Numbered from the stretch's first letter, positions 17,105 through 26,867 are shown. The stretch: DNA of 64,000 bases from an uncultured Bacteroidales bacterium (GCA_900317715.1 ONHS01000021.1:1-64000), one strand, 5' to 3'. The notes: generated by a model from the letters alone, not told the origin. Program-made: numbers and translations.

Positions 17105-18011
17105 GATTTAAACTTTTGATTATGAATTGATTATTGATATACTTACCTTCGATTTGACAACCACAACGCAACGCACGATTGTCGGGTAGATGACCCGCAG
17201 GAACATTGAAAATCAATGGAATATCCAGTTCGCGACAATGGTCAGCGACAATTTCCTCCGCTGTCTTGCCAAACGGAATGGTATTGTCGTGCATGTCGCT
17301 AAGATGTCCGACCAGTAAAGCCTTGATATTCGAGAATTTACCACTGCGTTTCAGGTTGAGCACCATACGATCGATATGGTACAGATATTCGTCTAAATCC
17401 TCGATAAACAGCACTTTACCATCGGTAGATATGTCCGACGGAGAACCCATAAGCGAATAGAGCATGGAGAGGTTGCCCCCGACCAGCGTGCCCGAAAATT
17501 CCGCAAGACGTGACAGCGGATGCGATGGAATCTCGTAAAGGAGTTCCTTTCCGGTAATGGCATGCAGAAAAGACTGTACAGCAGCACTTTCCATAGTCTC
17601 CGCCGTGACGTTGATCGGCATCGTAGTGTGCAGCGTAGCGATCTGCTCATGACGATGAAGATGACTGTGGAACACCGTAATGTCGCTGTAGCCGCAAATC
17701 CATTTGGGCTGCTTTCTGAAGTGGGTGAAGTCCAACTTATCGATGATGCGGGCGGAACCATAGCCGCCACGGACACACCAAATGGCCTTCACGTTCTCAT
17801 CATCCAACAAATCCTGGAAATAGCCCGCACGCAGCTCGTCATTGCCCGCAAATTGATGCTCCTGGGCAAACAGTCTTTCATCATAAAAAACGTTAAAACC
17901 ACATTTTTTCAGAAAAGACTCAGCAGGATGAATCTCCGCACGGGAAATTTTGCGGGCGGGAGCAGCCAAGGCTACCATATCACCAGAATTCAAATAGGGC
18001 GGTACTATCAT
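17097..18011 (-). CDS. ldcA: LD-carboxypeptidase (peptidase family S66)
   Basis: Removes the terminal D-alanine from tetrapeptides during murein recycling, or related peptide cuts in the MccF branch. The 304 residues carry the S66 triad: nucleophile Ser109 in GYSDIT, Glu204 in LFIEDLDEY, and His274 in PAGHLPDN. The N-terminal RGGYGSARI block is also typical. Overlaps the SDR gene by 4 bases upstream and the acyltransferase by 8 downstream. Confidence 0.92.
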   Translation of the reverse strand: MIVPPYLNSGDMVALAAPARKISRAEIHPAESFLKKCGFNVFYDERLFAQEHQFAGNDELRAGYFQDLLDDENVKAIWCVRGGYGSARIIDKLDFTHFRKQPKWICGYSDITVFHSHLHRHEQIATLHTTMPINVTAETMESAAVQSFLHAITGKELLYEIPSHPLSRLAEFSGTLVGGNLSMLYSLMGSPSDISTDGKVLFIEDLDEYLYHIDRMVLNLKRSGKFSNIKALLVGHLSDMHDNTIPFGKTAEEIVADHCRELDIPLIFNVPAGHLPDNRALRCGCQIEGKYINNQFIIKSLNHA

Positions 18012-18874
18012 AGTGGAATATTATGTTCGTTGAGAATTTGCAAAGTCATATCTCTCAGTGTTTTACGATCTTTCATATTGTTGTAGTAGCGTCTCTTGTG
18101 ACGAGCGACTTTGCCGTTCTTGAAGATTTTTCCGGTCACCCCTTCATACTTAGGGTCAATGGCGGCGGTGAGCATCGTGGCAGCCCCCTGCTCGGGTGTA
18201 TTGATGAGGGGACGGAAAATCCAATCGCAAAGCTTGTCCACCACCTTGTTGTCCATGCGTATAATGTTGGTACTAACAATGAAAGGGTCGGAGACATTGA
18301 AACATATACCCTCCTCTTTCCACGCTTCAGAGGCATCCAACATGAAGTAGTAGAGACCCAACTTGGAACTGCCATACGCAGTGAAACGGTTGTAGTCGTG
18401 CTGCGTTTTGGGGGCAAAGAGGTCCGGCGTGATCTTGCCAAGAAAATAGGAAAGCGAAATCATACTGACAATGCGCGTTCCTTGACCCATAATCGGATGA
18501 AGCAGATTCGTTAACGTAAAGTGACCCAGATAATTGACAGCCATTGTGTATTCGTAGTTATCTGCACTGACTTTCGCATGACTGGGCAAAACGCCAGCAT
18601 TGTTGAGCAACACCTGTAACGAAGAAAAACGACTTTTCACCTCATCCGCGAAGCGAACAATGTCAGATAAACTCCCAAGGTCCAGACGCATCAAATGGAA
18701 TGTCCCCCCTGTTTCTTTCTGGATCTCCTCCATAACAGGCTGTGCCACAACGGTATCTATACAAGCCATGATCACCTCGTAACCCGCCTTGGCTAATTCA
18801 CGCACGTGAATGCGACCCATACCTCCGTCAGCACCCGTCACCAAAGCAACTCCCTTATGGCTGCTATCACTCAT
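18008..18874 (-). CDS. short-chain dehydrogenase/reductase
   Basis: A 288-residue Rossmann-fold oxidoreductase. It has the NAD(P)-binding TGADGGMGR (about 13-21), the structural NNAG (about 91-94), and catalytic Tyr167 and Lys171 in YGSSK. The substrate is unknown. The form of the glycine motif and the length resemble the retinol/protochlorophyllide-type SDRs, but that does not fix a substrate. It is the first of three tightly overlapping genes (SDR, LD-carboxypeptidase, acyltransferase). Confidence 0.85.
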   Translation of the reverse strand: MSDSSHKGVALVTGADGGMGRIHVRELAKAGYEVIMACIDTVVAQPVMEEIQKETGGTFHLMRLDLGSLSDIVRFADEVKSRFSSLQVLLNNAGVLPSHAKVSADNYEYTMAVNYLGHFTLTNLLHPIMGQGTRIVSMISLSYFLGKITPDLFAPKTQHDYNRFTAYGSSKLGLYYFMLDASEAWKEEGICFNVSDPFIVSTNIIRMDNKVVDKLCDWIFRPLINTPEQGAATMLTAAIDPKYEGVTGKIFKNGKVARHKRRYYNNMKDRKTLRDMTLQILNEHNIPL

Positions 18875-18903
18875 GTTTAAGATTTTTTAACCGTAAAATG
18901 CGA

Positions 18904-19152
18904 TTAATTATCCATACAGGTCATCGTATGGTAAACAACAACACCCGTATCCATCGTAAGGACCTGATTGATGTTAAAATCTTCGCATTTACCACGTGTG
19001 TTATTATATACGGTATCCACTCTGTCCGTCCTAATGATGGAATCATTTTGAACGATCTTGTTGGTTGATACGCACTTACATTCTTTCATGCCGCAGCTGT
19101 TCAACAGCAGCAATCCGAAAATAACCCCTAATGTGCAAACTAATTTTTTCAT
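18904..19152 (-). CDS. small lipoprotein of unknown function
   Basis: 82 residues with a lipoprotein signal MKKLVCTLGVIFGLLLLNSC (lipidated cysteine at 20). The short mature part contains three or four more cysteines (KECKC, GKCEDF, MTCMDN). I recognise no family. It lies 12 bases after sufE and 29 before the SDR gene on the same strand. Confidence 0.6.
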   Translation of the reverse strand: MKKLVCTLGVIFGLLLLNSCGMKECKCVSTNKIVQNDSIIRTDRVDTVYNNTRGKCEDFNINQVLTMDTGVVVYHTMTCMDN

Positions 19153-19164
19153 TTTATTCGGTTT

Positions 19165-19587
19165 TTATTGTTTTGCGGAATATGCCAAAGCGTATAATTT
19201 GATTTGCTTAATCATGGAAGCCAGACCGTTGGAACGGGTTGGAGAGAGGTGGTTTTTGAGTCCGATAGCATCAATATAGGAGAGGTCGTTGTCGAGAATT
19301 TCTTGAGGAGTATGACCAGAAAGCACTCTAATCAGCAGATTCACAATGCCTTTCGTGATAATAGCATCGCTGTCGGCAGTGAAGAAAAGTTTACCCTCTT
19401 TCATTTCAGGATGCAGCCAAACCTGCGATTGACATCCGCTGATAAGGAACTCGTCCTTCTTAAACTGCGGATCGATCATCGGCAATTCCTTGCCTAACTC
19501 AATAATATAATTGTATTTGTCCATCCAGTCGTCGAACATTTCGAACTCCTGAATGAGGGCTTCTTCGGTTTCTTTCATCGTTTCCAT
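19165..19587 (-). CDS. sufE: SufE-family sulfur acceptor
   Basis: SufE takes persulfide sulfur from the cysteine desulfurase SufS and passes it to the SufBCD scaffold for iron-sulfur cluster assembly. The 140 residues contain the active cysteine Cys52 in ISGCQSQVW, followed by the typical KGIVNLLIRVLSGHTP and LSPTRSNGLASM segments. Other suf genes are not in the window. Probably the first gene of the unit running to 16520. Confidence 0.93.
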   Translation of the reverse strand: METMKETEEALIQEFEMFDDWMDKYNYIIELGKELPMIDPQFKKDEFLISGCQSQVWLHPEMKEGKLFFTADSDAIITKGIVNLLIRVLSGHTPQEILDNDLSYIDAIGLKNHLSPTRSNGLASMIKQIKLYALAYSAKQ

Positions 19588-19638
19588 AACGCTATCCTTC
19601 TTTAATTGAAATAGTTACGTTTAATACATTTTGAGTCG

Positions 19639-19646
19639 CAAAAATA
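19639..19646 (-). promoter_or_regulatory. sufE-unit promoter -7 element
   Basis: TATTTTTG followed by CG, 52 bases before the sufE start; matches TAnnTTTG. Confidence 0.5.
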
Positions 19647-19647
19647 C

Positions 19648-19684
19648 AAAAAAAAGTAGAGACGCGCCATGGCACGTCTCTACT
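19648..19684 (-). terminator. GTAGAGACG hairpin, terminator of the M16 peptidase gene
   Basis: AGTAGAGACG and CGTCTCTACT form a perfect 10-bp stem around a 10-base centre, and on the minus strand a run of eight T follows. It lies 22 bases after the M16 stop. A second copy of the hairpin (7-bp arms AGAGACG/CGTCTCT) is at 55578-55602. Confidence 0.8.
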
Positions 19685-19706
19685 GATGATATAATTGTAT
19701 CAATCC

Positions 19707-22529
19707 TTATTTCTGCATCGTCACCGGGTGCATGTCGGCACGGGTGTAGATTTCAGGTTTGAAGTACTTCTTCATGAACTCGATCATGTCCTTCTTGGTG
19801 ATGGAGTTGACCATTGCCTCGTATTCGGAAGGGTTAACCAACGGCTCGTCTTGGACAACCTTGTTGCTGATATAGCTCAACCAGAAACGGTTCGTCTGGA
19901 TGTTCTTGGCACGTGTGCTCAACATCTGCTTTTTCACTAAATCCATCGTCTTACTGTCGGGTCCTTTCTTCTTGAAGTCGTTGAGGATTTTCAGGCTGGC
20001 ATCGGCCAACTTGTCGGTCTTCACAGGATCACAACCCAGGAGAATCAACAGAGAGAGTTCGGGTTTCGGCAACTTGCTGGCACCCATCTGTACCATAGGA
20101 GAATAGACATCGCCCATTTTCTCACGCACGATGCGGACAAATTGGATGTCCAATGCCTCGCCAATCATGTCGGCGATAATGCTGTTCTTGTAGCTCCATT
20201 CAATAGGATTGGTGATGTACATACCCATATAACCCTGTTGCTCAGAACCTGCATAGACGGTTTGCGTAGTGGCTTTGTCGGGACGCGGTTTCAGCACACT
20301 GAGATTGTAATTTTCTTTCTTACTACCAGTCTGCATAGAGCCGAGATAAAGTTCCACAAATTCTTTCATCTGCTTCTCATCGTAATTACCCACGAAGAAG
20401 AAGGTGAAGTCAGCGGGATTAGCAAAACGTTCTTTATAGATCTGGACAGCACGGTCGAAATTAACTTGGTTCAGATATTCGTCATCCATGGAGAAAACTT
20501 GTTTCATATATGGATCGTGATTCATGGCAGCATCAATGAGCTGTCCTAAATACTTGTACATCGGTTGAGTGGTGAGCATTTTGATTTGCTCTTTAGTCTC
20601 TTGCATCACAAGGTCAAAAGCGTTCGGGTCAATTCGCGGATTGGTGAAGAAGGCATTGAGGTACTGGAAGAAGAATTCCAAATCTTTGGGGGAGGAAGAG
20701 CCAGAGAAGCTCTCGGTCAGCAGGCCGATTTCAGGAGAAATGCCCGCGTTTTTACCTTTCATCTTCTTCATCAAGGAATTGTAGTCCAGACCAGCGATAC
20801 CGCCACGGTCAATGATGTCAGCGGCGAAATCAGCGGATGCAAGATCTTTCACCGGATAGAGGCTCTTACCGCCCTTACTGCTGGCGCTGAAGAGGATTTC
20901 ATCGTTCTTATAGTCAGTTTTCTTCAAATAAATCGTGATACCGTTGGAGAGTGTCCATTTTTCAGCACCCACAGCGTCGATTTTCTCCACAGAAGTGATT
21001 TTGCCGGGTTTCAAGTTCTCTTTCTCCAGAATTTCTTGATCTTTATAGGTATCCACGTAAGGTTGAACGTTAGCTAATGATTTGTCTTTCAAAATGCTGA
21101 GGATTTCATCTTTGGTAGGAACGCTCACACCCTCTTTGTCGGGAGCAGTGACAATAGCCACCATATTGTCTTCGGTGACCCAATTCTTGGCCAATGCGTT
21201 AATCTCTTCCAAAGTGATGCCCTCGATGAGCTTCTTAGCGTATGTATTTTCACGTTTTGCGCCCGGAATGGGGTCTTGGCGCAGGAAGTTGTTGATATAT
21301 TGGACGGCAAAACGAGCGGATTCGGTCTTTTCAGCCTCCTTGGCAGCTTTGTCGTAGCGTTCTAACAGTTCCTCTTTCGCACGGTCAAGTTCGGTTTGCA
21401 GGAAACCGTATTTCAGCACGCGGTAGTCCTCTTGGAGGAGTACGCGCAGGGCGTCGGGAATGTGGTTCTCCTTGGCCATAGCTTGTGCAGCGTATGCGTC
21501 AGTGTTGCCGATAAAGTCACCATAACCAGCGCTGGCACCGATGAACGGGCATTTCGGGTCTTGGGTCATCTCTTCGAAACGAGCGTCAAACATGGCGTTG
21601 TAGAGGTCGATGCAGAGTTGCTGGCGGAAGTCACCGATGGTCTTCATCGGGGCGTGCTTGTGCTTGCGGATGAGTTCCACTTGGCTACCCGTGGCCTCTT
21701 TGTCGGTGCAGACTGCCACGAGCGGTTCCTGGTTGGCACCGATGCCGTAAATCTCTTTCTTACGAGGATTCTGTTTGGCGGGAATATTACCGAACATCGT
21801 TTTGATCTTGGCTTCCACCTCTTTCACGTCAATATCACCCACCACGATCACAGCTTGCAAATCTGGACGGTACCAATCTTTGTAAAAATCTTTAATAACT
21901 TGATAATCAAAAGTTTGAAGAATATCTAACTTACCGATAGGCATACGATCAGCATAACGGGAATCTTTCATCAGAACTGGCCAATACTCTTTGCGCATAC
22001 GGTCGTCGGCACCGAGGCCAAGGCGGTATTCTTCGATGATGACACCGCGTTCCTCATCAATTTCCTTGTTGTCGTAAAGCAGACCAGCGGCCCAGCCACG
22101 AAGGATCTTGAGACCAAGGTCGATATTGCCGGGATCGTCCGTCGGCATGGGAATCATATAAACGGTCTCGTCGAAACTGGTGTAAGCGTTAAGGTCAGCA
22201 CCAAACACGACACCCTTGCTACGCAAGTGATCCACCACGCTGTTGCTCGGGAAGCCTTCGATACCGTTGAAAGCCATGTGCTCTGTGAAGTGCGCCAAAC
22301 CTTGTTGATTGTCGTTCTCCTGGTTGGAGCCGGCATTCACGGCGAGACGGAACTCCACACGATCCTTCGGGTAAGTGTTGCGACGGATGTAATAGGTCAA
22401 ACCGTTGTCCAGCTTACCAATCGTTACATTGGGATCCGCTTTGATAGGATCATTCAGATTCAGGTCTTTCTGCGCAAATACTACCACTGCACAGAAGACA
22501 GCCATCAGAAACAAAAAAACTTTTTTCAT
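19707..22529 (-). CDS. M16-family zinc metalloprotease (pitrilysin type, secreted)
   Basis: A 940-residue protease with two M16 halves and a signal peptide ending VVVFAQ (about residue 20). The inverted zinc motif HFTEH is at 80-84, and a downstream glutamate in EIDEERGVIIEEY (around 159-167) completes the site. The second half lacks an HxxEH and would be the inactive partner domain, as in other M16 proteins. Typical Bacteroidetes periplasmic/outer-membrane zinc protease length. Transcribed divergently from gldF. Confidence 0.93.
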   Translation of the reverse strand: MKKVFLFLMAVFCAVVVFAQKDLNLNDPIKADPNVTIGKLDNGLTYYIRRNTYPKDRVEFRLAVNAGSNQENDNQQGLAHFTEHMAFNGIEGFPSNSVVDHLRSKGVVFGADLNAYTSFDETVYMIPMPTDDPGNIDLGLKILRGWAAGLLYDNKEIDEERGVIIEEYRLGLGADDRMRKEYWPVLMKDSRYADRMPIGKLDILQTFDYQVIKDFYKDWYRPDLQAVIVVGDIDVKEVEAKIKTMFGNIPAKQNPRKKEIYGIGANQEPLVAVCTDKEATGSQVELIRKHKHAPMKTIGDFRQQLCIDLYNAMFDARFEEMTQDPKCPFIGASAGYGDFIGNTDAYAAQAMAKENHIPDALRVLLQEDYRVLKYGFLQTELDRAKEELLERYDKAAKEAEKTESARFAVQYINNFLRQDPIPGAKRENTYAKKLIEGITLEEINALAKNWVTEDNMVAIVTAPDKEGVSVPTKDEILSILKDKSLANVQPYVDTYKDQEILEKENLKPGKITSVEKIDAVGAEKWTLSNGITIYLKKTDYKNDEILFSASSKGGKSLYPVKDLASADFAADIIDRGGIAGLDYNSLMKKMKGKNAGISPEIGLLTESFSGSSSPKDLEFFFQYLNAFFTNPRIDPNAFDLVMQETKEQIKMLTTQPMYKYLGQLIDAAMNHDPYMKQVFSMDDEYLNQVNFDRAVQIYKERFANPADFTFFFVGNYDEKQMKEFVELYLGSMQTGSKKENYNLSVLKPRPDKATTQTVYAGSEQQGYMGMYITNPIEWSYKNSIIADMIGEALDIQFVRIVREKMGDVYSPMVQMGASKLPKPELSLLILLGCDPVKTDKLADASLKILNDFKKKGPDSKTMDLVKKQMLSTRAKNIQTNRFWLSYISNKVVQDEPLVNPSEYEAMVNSITKKDMIEFMKKYFKPEIYTRADMHPVTMQK

Positions 22530-22618
22530 AAGATACTTTTTTATTTAACGAAAATTCTAAGCCTTAGATGCAAAAAAAACGATATTATTACAGGGTAATC
22601 TGTTTTTTTTATCGGCGG

Positions 22619-22626
22619 CAAAAATA
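22619..22626 (-). promoter_or_regulatory. M16 peptidase promoter -7 element
   Basis: TATTTTTG followed by CCGCCG on the minus strand. It lies only 12 bases from the opposing gldF element, so the divergent promoters overlap back to back. Confidence 0.55.
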
Positions 22627-22638
22627 CGAAAAAAAATG

Positions 22639-22646
22639 TACTTTTG
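22639..22646 (+). promoter_or_regulatory. gldF promoter -7 element
   Basis: TACTTTTG followed by CG, 19 bases before the gldF ATG. Confidence 0.6.
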
Positions 22647-22665
22647 CGAAATTTTTTTGTAAGGT

Positions 22666-23397
22666 ATGTTTAGTCTTTATATTAAAGAACTTAAGGCTTT
22701 TTTGAGCTCCATAATCGGGTATATTTTCATTGGAGTTTTCCTAATTGTTTCCGGATTGTTCATCTGGGTTTTTCCAAATGTGAACAACGTGATGGAGTCG
22801 GGTCTGGCGGACTTGCAAGGCTTGTTCAGCCTCTCCCAGTTCCTTTTCCTCTTCTTGGTGCCAGCCATCACCATGCGCTCGTTCGCTGAAGAAAAACGTA
22901 CCGGCACCATGGATTTCCTCCTTACCCTTCCCCTGACCGATATGCAGATTGTTTGGGCTAAGTTCTTGGCATGCTTGACGTTACTGGTTATCGCCTTGCT
23001 TCCTACGCTCGTCTATGTCATCACCGTCTATTGGATCGGAAATCCCGTGGGCAACATCGACATGGGCAGCACCTGGGGTTCCTACCTCGGTTTGCTCTTC
23101 CTTGGCGCTGCATTCATTGCCATCGGACTTTTCTCTTCCAGCATCACCAACAACCAGATTGTGGCGTTCATCATCGCCGCTCTACTCTGCTTCATCCTCT
23201 CCTTCGGCTTCGCCTTCATCTACTCCTTCGATGCCCTCGGCAATTTCGGCTACTACCTGAAAACCCTTGGCATTGAACATCACTATGCCTCTATCAGCCA
23301 AGGCGTTATCGACACCCGCGACGTCATCTACTTCTGTAGTGTGATCTTTATTTTCCTCTATTCCACCCGTTTAGTATTATTGAGTCGCAAATGGTAA
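22666..23397 (+). CDS. gldF: ABC transporter permease GldF
   Basis: A 243-residue inner-membrane permease with six helices. The helix-2 region FLFLVPAITMRSFAEEKRTGTMDFLLTLPL is typical of GldF/NosY-type ABC-2 permeases. It works with GldG and the ATPase GldA. First found through gliding motility, the set is widespread in non-gliding Bacteroidetes and its substrate is not known. gldG follows with a 7-base overlap; gldA is not in the window. Confidence 0.88.
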   Translation: MFSLYIKELKAFLSSIIGYIFIGVFLIVSGLFIWVFPNVNNVMESGLADLQGLFSLSQFLFLFLVPAITMRSFAEEKRTGTMDFLLTLPLTDMQIVWAKFLACLTLLVIALLPTLVYVITVYWIGNPVGNIDMGSTWGSYLGLLFLGAAFIAIGLFSSSITNNQIVAFIIAALLCFILSFGFAFIYSFDALGNFGYYLKTLGIEHHYASISQGVIDTRDVIYFCSVIFIFLYSTRLVLLSRKW

Positions 23398-25175
23398 AAT
23401 CGAGCATTATGAGCAAAAACACCAATATACAGAGCAAACAATTCAAAAGACGCACCCTTTTAGGACTTTTGGCCGTTATTGCCATTATCGTGGTGGTGAA
23501 CATATTGTCCTCTTTCTTCTTTTATCGTATTGATTTGACGAAAGATAAGCGTCATTCACTATCCAAGAGCACCATTGAGATGCTGAAAAATCTGGAAGAC
23601 AGGGTGTATTATCGGGTTTATCTGAAAGGGAAAGATCAGCCTGCTGATTATCAGTTGTTTGCAAAGCAGGTGGAACAGATGTTGCAGACGTTCCGCAGCT
23701 ATTCCAAAAATGTCTATTTCGAATTCATCGACCCCATCGAGGGCAAGACGAATGAAGAGTTGAACTCCATATTGGGCGAATTTGTGAAAAAGGGACTGGA
23801 ACCCATCCCCATCAGTCGTGAGGATGCCGGCGGTTACTCCACACACGTCGTGATTCCCGGCGCCATCGTCTCCTACCGCAACCAGGAATATCCCGCCAAA
23901 GTGGTGGTCGCCGACCCCTCGGGCAACAGCGACTGGGTGAAATACTCCAACGAAGAGCTGGAATACAATCTGGTGATGCCGATCCGCCGTTTGTTGAAGA
24001 CCGAGAAACCGAAGGTGGCCTACCTGGATGGCCATGGGGAGCTGGATTTCTGGAGTACCTGCTGGACAGCCATGCAATTACAACGTTTTTACAATGTCAG
24101 CCGCATCACCCTGGACGGCAAAGTCAACGCCCTGCGCAATATCTCGGTAGATGATACGGTGTCGGCCAATTTGGTGCTCGGGGACAACAAATACGATGTG
24201 TTGATCGTGGCGCAACCGACCCAACCGTTCCGCGAATACGACAAGTACATCATCGACCAGTTTATCATGCGCGGCGGCAAGGTGCTGTGGCTCATCGACA
24301 ACACCACGGCCTCTTTGGACAGCTTGCAACACGCAGGCGAGTTCTTCGCCACGCCTCGTGCGCTTTATATCAACGATCTGTTCTTCACCTACGGGGTGCG
24401 CATCAACACCGACCTGATCCAGGATTTGAGCTGTATGCCTGTACCTCAGCAGGTGAGCGTCATTGGCGACCAACCCCAATACAAATTCATGGCTTTCCCG
24501 TACAGTCTTGACATTGTGAACTTTGGCAATCACCCCATTGTTCGTAACCTCAAGGATATCAAGTCTGATTTTGCGGGAAGTATCGATTTGGTGGGCAACA
24601 ATGCCGATTTGACGAAGACCGTGTTGATGACCACCTCTGAACGCACAAAAGTGGTGCCCACCCCTTCCATTGTGACTTTGAAAGTGGGTATGGTGAAACC
24701 GAACTTGCAGGAATACTCCAATCGAAACGTACCTATCGCTGTGTTGGTGGAAGGAAACTTCCAATCGGCGTTCAAGGGCATCCTGCCCATTGAATTCGAC
24801 ACCATCAAAGAACTGGATTTCCGCGACCAAAGCGTCTATACACGCCAGATTTTCGTTTCCGACGGCGATATTATCCGCAACCCGTTCGACAGCAAACGCA
24901 ACCAGCCCTACCCTGCCGGTTTCGACATCTATACGCGCCAAACCTTCGACAACACACAGTTTATCGTCAACTGTGTCAATTACTTGTGCGCAGATGACGA
25001 CCTCTTGCAGTTACGCGCCAAAAACTTCAAAATCGGATCGCTCAACAACGAGAAAAACCGCAACCACAAAGTGCTCATCGCCGCCCTCAACATCGGCATC
25101 CCGCTCCTGCTCATCGCCCTCATGGGAACGGTGCTGATCATCACGCGGAAGGTGAAGTTCTCGAAGAAAAGTTAA
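23391..25175 (+). CDS. gldG: ABC transporter auxiliary protein GldG
   Basis: 594 residues with an N-terminal membrane helix (TLLGLLAVIAIIVVVNILS) followed by the hallmark FFYRIDLTKDKRHSLSKST. A large extracytoplasmic domain comes next, then a C-terminal helix (ALNIGIPLLLIALMGTVLII). This is the GldG layout. The first ATG overlaps the gldF stop; an internal ATG at 23409 (MSKNTNI) is an equally plausible start. A CATAATTCATAATG repeat tract begins 2-3 bases after its stop. Confidence 0.88.
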   Translation: MVKSSIMSKNTNIQSKQFKRRTLLGLLAVIAIIVVVNILSSFFFYRIDLTKDKRHSLSKSTIEMLKNLEDRVYYRVYLKGKDQPADYQLFAKQVEQMLQTFRSYSKNVYFEFIDPIEGKTNEELNSILGEFVKKGLEPIPISREDAGGYSTHVVIPGAIVSYRNQEYPAKVVVADPSGNSDWVKYSNEELEYNLVMPIRRLLKTEKPKVAYLDGHGELDFWSTCWTAMQLQRFYNVSRITLDGKVNALRNISVDDTVSANLVLGDNKYDVLIVAQPTQPFREYDKYIIDQFIMRGGKVLWLIDNTTASLDSLQHAGEFFATPRALYINDLFFTYGVRINTDLIQDLSCMPVPQQVSVIGDQPQYKFMAFPYSLDIVNFGNHPIVRNLKDIKSDFAGSIDLVGNNADLTKTVLMTTSERTKVVPTPSIVTLKVGMVKPNLQEYSNRNVPIAVLVEGNFQSAFKGILPIEFDTIKELDFRDQSVYTRQIFVSDGDIIRNPFDSKRNQPYPAGFDIYTRQTFDNTQFIVNCVNYLCADDDLLQLRAKNFKIGSLNNEKNRNHKVLIAALNIGIPLLLIALMGTVLIITRKVKFSKKS

Positions 25176-25177
25176 GG

Positions 25178-25286
25178 CAATAATTCATAATTCATAATGC
25201 ATAATTCATAATGCATAATTCATAATGCATAATCAAGGCTAACAGCCAAAGGCCAACTACTAACTACTAACTGCTAACTACTAACT
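25178..25286. repeat. CATAATTCATAATG tandem array followed by TAACTACTAACTGC tract
   Basis: About four units of a roughly 14-base word built from ATAATTCATA and ATAATGCATA run directly after the gldG stop. Then come an AACAGCC/GGCCAAC word and a TAACTACTAACTGC tract that contains the xylE stop codon at 25281-25283. The last part is the same family as 26868-26944 and 62738-62801. Confidence 0.85.
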
Positions 25287-26825
25287 TTTCCAGTACTTTT
25301 CCATCTCCTCCAACGATTTTCCGTTGGTTTCGGGGACGAGTTTCCAGATGAAAATGGCGGCGAGGACGCCCATCAGACCATAAATCCAATAAGAGAAGCC
25401 GTGATTGAATGTTGCGGTGAGGGTTTCGTTTTTGTCGAGCATCGGGAAGGTCCAGGAGACTAAGAAGTTGGAAATCCATTGGGAAGCCACGGCGATGCTC
25501 ATCACCATCGAACGGATGGAGTTCGGGAAGATTTCAGAGAGCAGCACCCAGCAGACAGGTCCCCACGACATGGCAAAGCCAGCCGTATAGACCAACATGC
25601 AGACGAGGGAGCCCACACCCACATGATGCGTGTAGAAAGTGGTGCCGAGGATGAACATGGAGAGTGCCATCACCAAAGCCCCCACAATCATCAGCGGGCG
25701 ACGACCGAACTTATCGACCGTGAGGATGGCGAGAACAGTGAAGGTAAGGTTTACCGCACCCACGATAACCTGCTGTAACAGAGCTGTATCTGTTCCGGCA
25801 CCCATCGTCTTGAAGATTTCCGGCGCATAGTAGAGCACCACATTGATGCCGATAAACTGCTGCAAGGAGGCCAACAACACACCCACCATGATGATGGCGG
25901 CCCCATACGCGCGAATCGCATACAACAGGCAAATCAAAAAACTCACCAACAGAGATATTTCCAACGCGCTGCTCACGCCGCAGATTTTCAAAATCACGAA
26001 GCAGATCACGAAAAAGACAGCCCACGTGAGCATCGAAAGATAGTACGGGCGCATGGAAGGCGTTTTTTCCGCCAAACTTTCCCGAATCGCAGCCACTTCG
26101 TTTTCCGCGTTTTCGCCCATCGTTTTCCGCAAAACATGCAAGGCTTTCTCCTCGCGACCGCGCATGACGAGATAACGCGGGGTTTCAGGCACAAACATCA
26201 AAGCGACCAAGAAGATGCCCGCCGGGATGATTTCCGAAGCGAACATCTGACGCCAGCCGATGGTATGCAGCCATGTGGCATCGCCGCGTCGAGCGATATT
26301 GTAGTTCACGAAATAGATAATCAACATGCCGAGGATGATGGCGAATTGGTTGAGGGAGACCAACGTGCCGCGTTTATCCGCTGGGGCGATTTCTGCGATG
26401 TACATCGGCGAAACCATGGAGGCGATACCCACGCCTATGCCGCCACTGATGCGGTAATAGACAAAATGGTAAATAAAGGTATGGTCGCCCTCGCCCGGCA
26501 TTCCCCAGAAGATCTCCGGCCACGCGGAGCGTATGGCAGAAAGCAGGAACAGGACAGCGGCGATCATCAGTGTGGGTTTACGACCCAGCTTCTGGGATAG
26601 CCAACCCGCCAGAAAACCGCCGATAATGCAGCCTATCAGGGCACTGCTCACCACAAAGCCCTCCAAGGCATTCGCCTGCGCCACAGGCAACTGCTGCGGC
26701 TCAATAAAGAACACCCGCAACGACTCCACCGTCCCGGAAATCACCGCCGTGTCATAACCAAACAACAAGCCGCCCATGGTGGCAACTAAGGTCAACGCTA
26801 TAATGTAAAACCTGTTTCTTTTCAT
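25281..26825 (-). CDS. xylE: D-xylose:proton symporter, XylE-like (MFS sugar porter)
   Basis: A 514-residue, 12-helix sugar porter. It shows GYDTAVISGTVESL in helix 1, GRKPTLM between helices 2 and 3, PETPRYLVMRG after helix 6, QQFIGINVVLYYAPEIFK in helix 7, and PETNGKSLEEME at the end. The second half is strikingly close to E. coli XylE as I recall it (DKFGRRPL, FAMSWGPVCWVLLSEIFPN, SWTFPMLDKN). It would import xylose with protons. It stands alone, about 21 kb from xylB. Its last codons run into the downstream repeat, which provides its TAG stop. Confidence 0.9.
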   Translation of the reverse strand: MKRNRFYIIALTLVATMGGLLFGYDTAVISGTVESLRVFFIEPQQLPVAQANALEGFVVSSALIGCIIGGFLAGWLSQKLGRKPTLMIAAVLFLLSAIRSAWPEIFWGMPGEGDHTFIYHFVYYRISGGIGVGIASMVSPMYIAEIAPADKRGTLVSLNQFAIILGMLIIYFVNYNIARRGDATWLHTIGWRQMFASEIIPAGIFLVALMFVPETPRYLVMRGREEKALHVLRKTMGENAENEVAAIRESLAEKTPSMRPYYLSMLTWAVFFVICFVILKICGVSSALEISLLVSFLICLLYAIRAYGAAIIMVGVLLASLQQFIGINVVLYYAPEIFKTMGAGTDTALLQQVIVGAVNLTFTVLAILTVDKFGRRPLMIVGALVMALSMFILGTTFYTHHVGVGSLVCMLVYTAGFAMSWGPVCWVLLSEIFPNSIRSMVMSIAVASQWISNFLVSWTFPMLDKNETLTATFNHGFSYWIYGLMGVLAAIFIWKLVPETNGKSLEEMEKYWKS

Positions 26826-26844
26826 ATCATGATATTTTAAGCCG

Positions 26845-26852
26845 CAAAGATA
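26845..26852 (-). promoter_or_regulatory. xylE promoter -7 element
   Basis: TATCTTTG followed by CGGC, 19 bases before the xylE ATG. Confidence 0.6.
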
Positions 26853-26867
26853 ACAAAAAAATGCTTT

